Below, one piece after another: positions 47,713 to 48,435 of a stretch of DNA of 48,435 nucleotides. The stretch comes from Paludibacter sp. (lineage in GTDB: Bacteria > Bacteroidota > Bacteroidia > Bacteroidales > Paludibacteraceae), in contig JAUSNQ010000082.1 of assembly GCA_030655595.1 (NCBI GenBank), positions 1 through 48,435 of the forward strand. Reading direction: 5' to 3'. The notes under the pieces were generated by a model, which was not told the DNA's origin, searched no databases, and saw only the letters and a list, made by a program, of their open reading frames with translations. The stretch's first letter is position 1. Every line of letters starts with the position of its first letter. Both the position numbers and the translations under genes were made by a program.

Positions 47713-48435
47713 GTGAATAGCGAATTTGTAGTAGATGTACAACCATCAGAAATTTCAATTGCGCTGCTCGAAGATAAACGCTTAGTGGAGTTTAACCGTG
47801 AAGGTCGTGAAGAACGATTTTCGGTCGGAAATATTTACTTAGGTAGGGTCAAGAAATTGATGCCCGGTTTAAATGCAGCATTCGTAGAGGTTGGTTTCGA
47901 AAAGGACGCTTTTCTACATTATCTTGATTTAGGATCCAATTTCAACACCCTCAACCATTTTACAACGCAGGTGCTGAGCGACCGTAAAAAAGCTCCTGCA
48001 ATGCAAAAGGTTAAGTATCAACCCGAAATAGAAAAAAGCGGTTCAATCAGCGATGTTCTCAAAACGGGACAGGAAATTTTGGTGCAAGTAGCCAAAGAGC
48101 CTATCTCAACCAAAGGACCTCGGCTGACTGCCGAAATTTCTATCGCAGGTAGATTTTTAGTTCTGATTCCATTTGCTGATAAAGTATCAGTCTCTCAGAA
48201 AATTGATTCTGAAGAAGAAAGAATACGACTTAAACAGCTGATTCAAAGCATCAAGCCGAAAGGTTTTGGTGTTATTGTACGAACAGTTGCCGAAGAAAAA
48301 AAAGTGGCAGAACTAGACAATGAACTGAAAATTTTAGTGAAACGATGGGAAGAAGCAATTATTAAATTGCAACAATCTAAAGGCGTTTCGCTGATATTAG
48401 AAGAATTAGGTCGCACGGTGGGAATAATTAGAGAT
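47713..48435 (+). CDS. rng: Ribonuclease G, N-terminal part (host)
   Basis: Begins at GTG 47713 with VNSEFVVDVQPSEISIALLEDKRLVEF, followed by the S1 region NIYLGRVKKLMPGLNAAFVEVGFEKDAFLHY (about 35-70) and the RNase G core (TGQEILVQVAKEPISTKGPRLTAEISIAGR). 241 codons are visible, with no stop before the window edge. RNase G processes 16S rRNA 5' ends and decays mRNA. Confidence 0.93.
   Translation, partial: MNSEFVVDVQPSEISIALLEDKRLVEFNREGREERFSVGNIYLGRVKKLMPGLNAAFVEVGFEKDAFLHYLDLGSNFNTLNHFTTQVLSDRKKAPAMQKVKYQPEIEKSGSISDVLKTGQEILVQVAKEPISTKGPRLTAEISIAGRFLVLIPFADKVSVSQKIDSEEERIRLKQLIQSIKPKGFGVIVRTVAEEKKVAELDNELKILVKRWEEAIIKLQQSKGVSLILEELGRTVGIIRD

Overview
The window is a complete prophage of about 45.5 kb (240 to 45754) inside a Bacteroidetes chromosome, most likely Bacteroidales. 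Four things point there: host genes of that phylum (a ThrS N-terminus, a GlsB-like acyltransferase, an HU protein, a tiny COX24-like basic protein and RNase G); promoters of the Bacteroidetes type (TTTG about 20 nt before TAnnTTTG); AT-rich sequence with weak ribosome binding sites; and phage genes that resemble those of Bacteroides phages. The phage integrated into the 3' end of a tRNA-Leu(UAG) gene. A 17-bp exact repeat marks attL (240-256) and attR (45738-45754). The tRNA is intact, but its original terminator now lies beyond attR.

Layout. The integrase (400-1617) is rightward at the left end. At the right end a divergent switch (44752-45661) has a CI-like repressor with a partner gene rightward and a Cro-like gene leftward, with tandem operators over the early promoter. 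The early operon runs leftward from 44955 to about 36465: a lone DnaA C-terminal domain, three DNA methyltransferases, an HD-domain membrane protein, a VapE-type ATPase and a repeat-rich non-coding stretch (37439-37814) that may be an origin. Late genes follow leftward: protease, capsid and head genes (36351-31825), a ParB-methyltransferase and terminase (31416-27399), portal and head completion (27355-22712), lysis (22682-20951), and after an interruption the tail (11922-1706), ending in a large fibre with an SGNH esterase domain.

Between lysis and tail lies an 8.7-kb island (12033-20700) of cassettes, most with their own host-type promoter and terminator: HicBA toxin-antitoxin, KilA-N protein, DUF4160/DUF2442 pair, exonuclease-BRCT with a partner, a second repressor/antirepressor pair, and an early-like leftward operon with a second VapE-like protein that has lost its Walker A motif.

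The most striking regulatory signal is a promoter class found only in front of late units. Six sites carry GTCCTTT, exactly 20 nt, then a TAnnTTTG-like -7 element. They precede the tail-fibre end, the tail, the portal block, the lysis cassette, the methyltransferase-terminase block and the protease-capsid block. I found none in the early region or the island. This suggests a dedicated late activator that replaces the normal -33 contact. Its identity is unknown.
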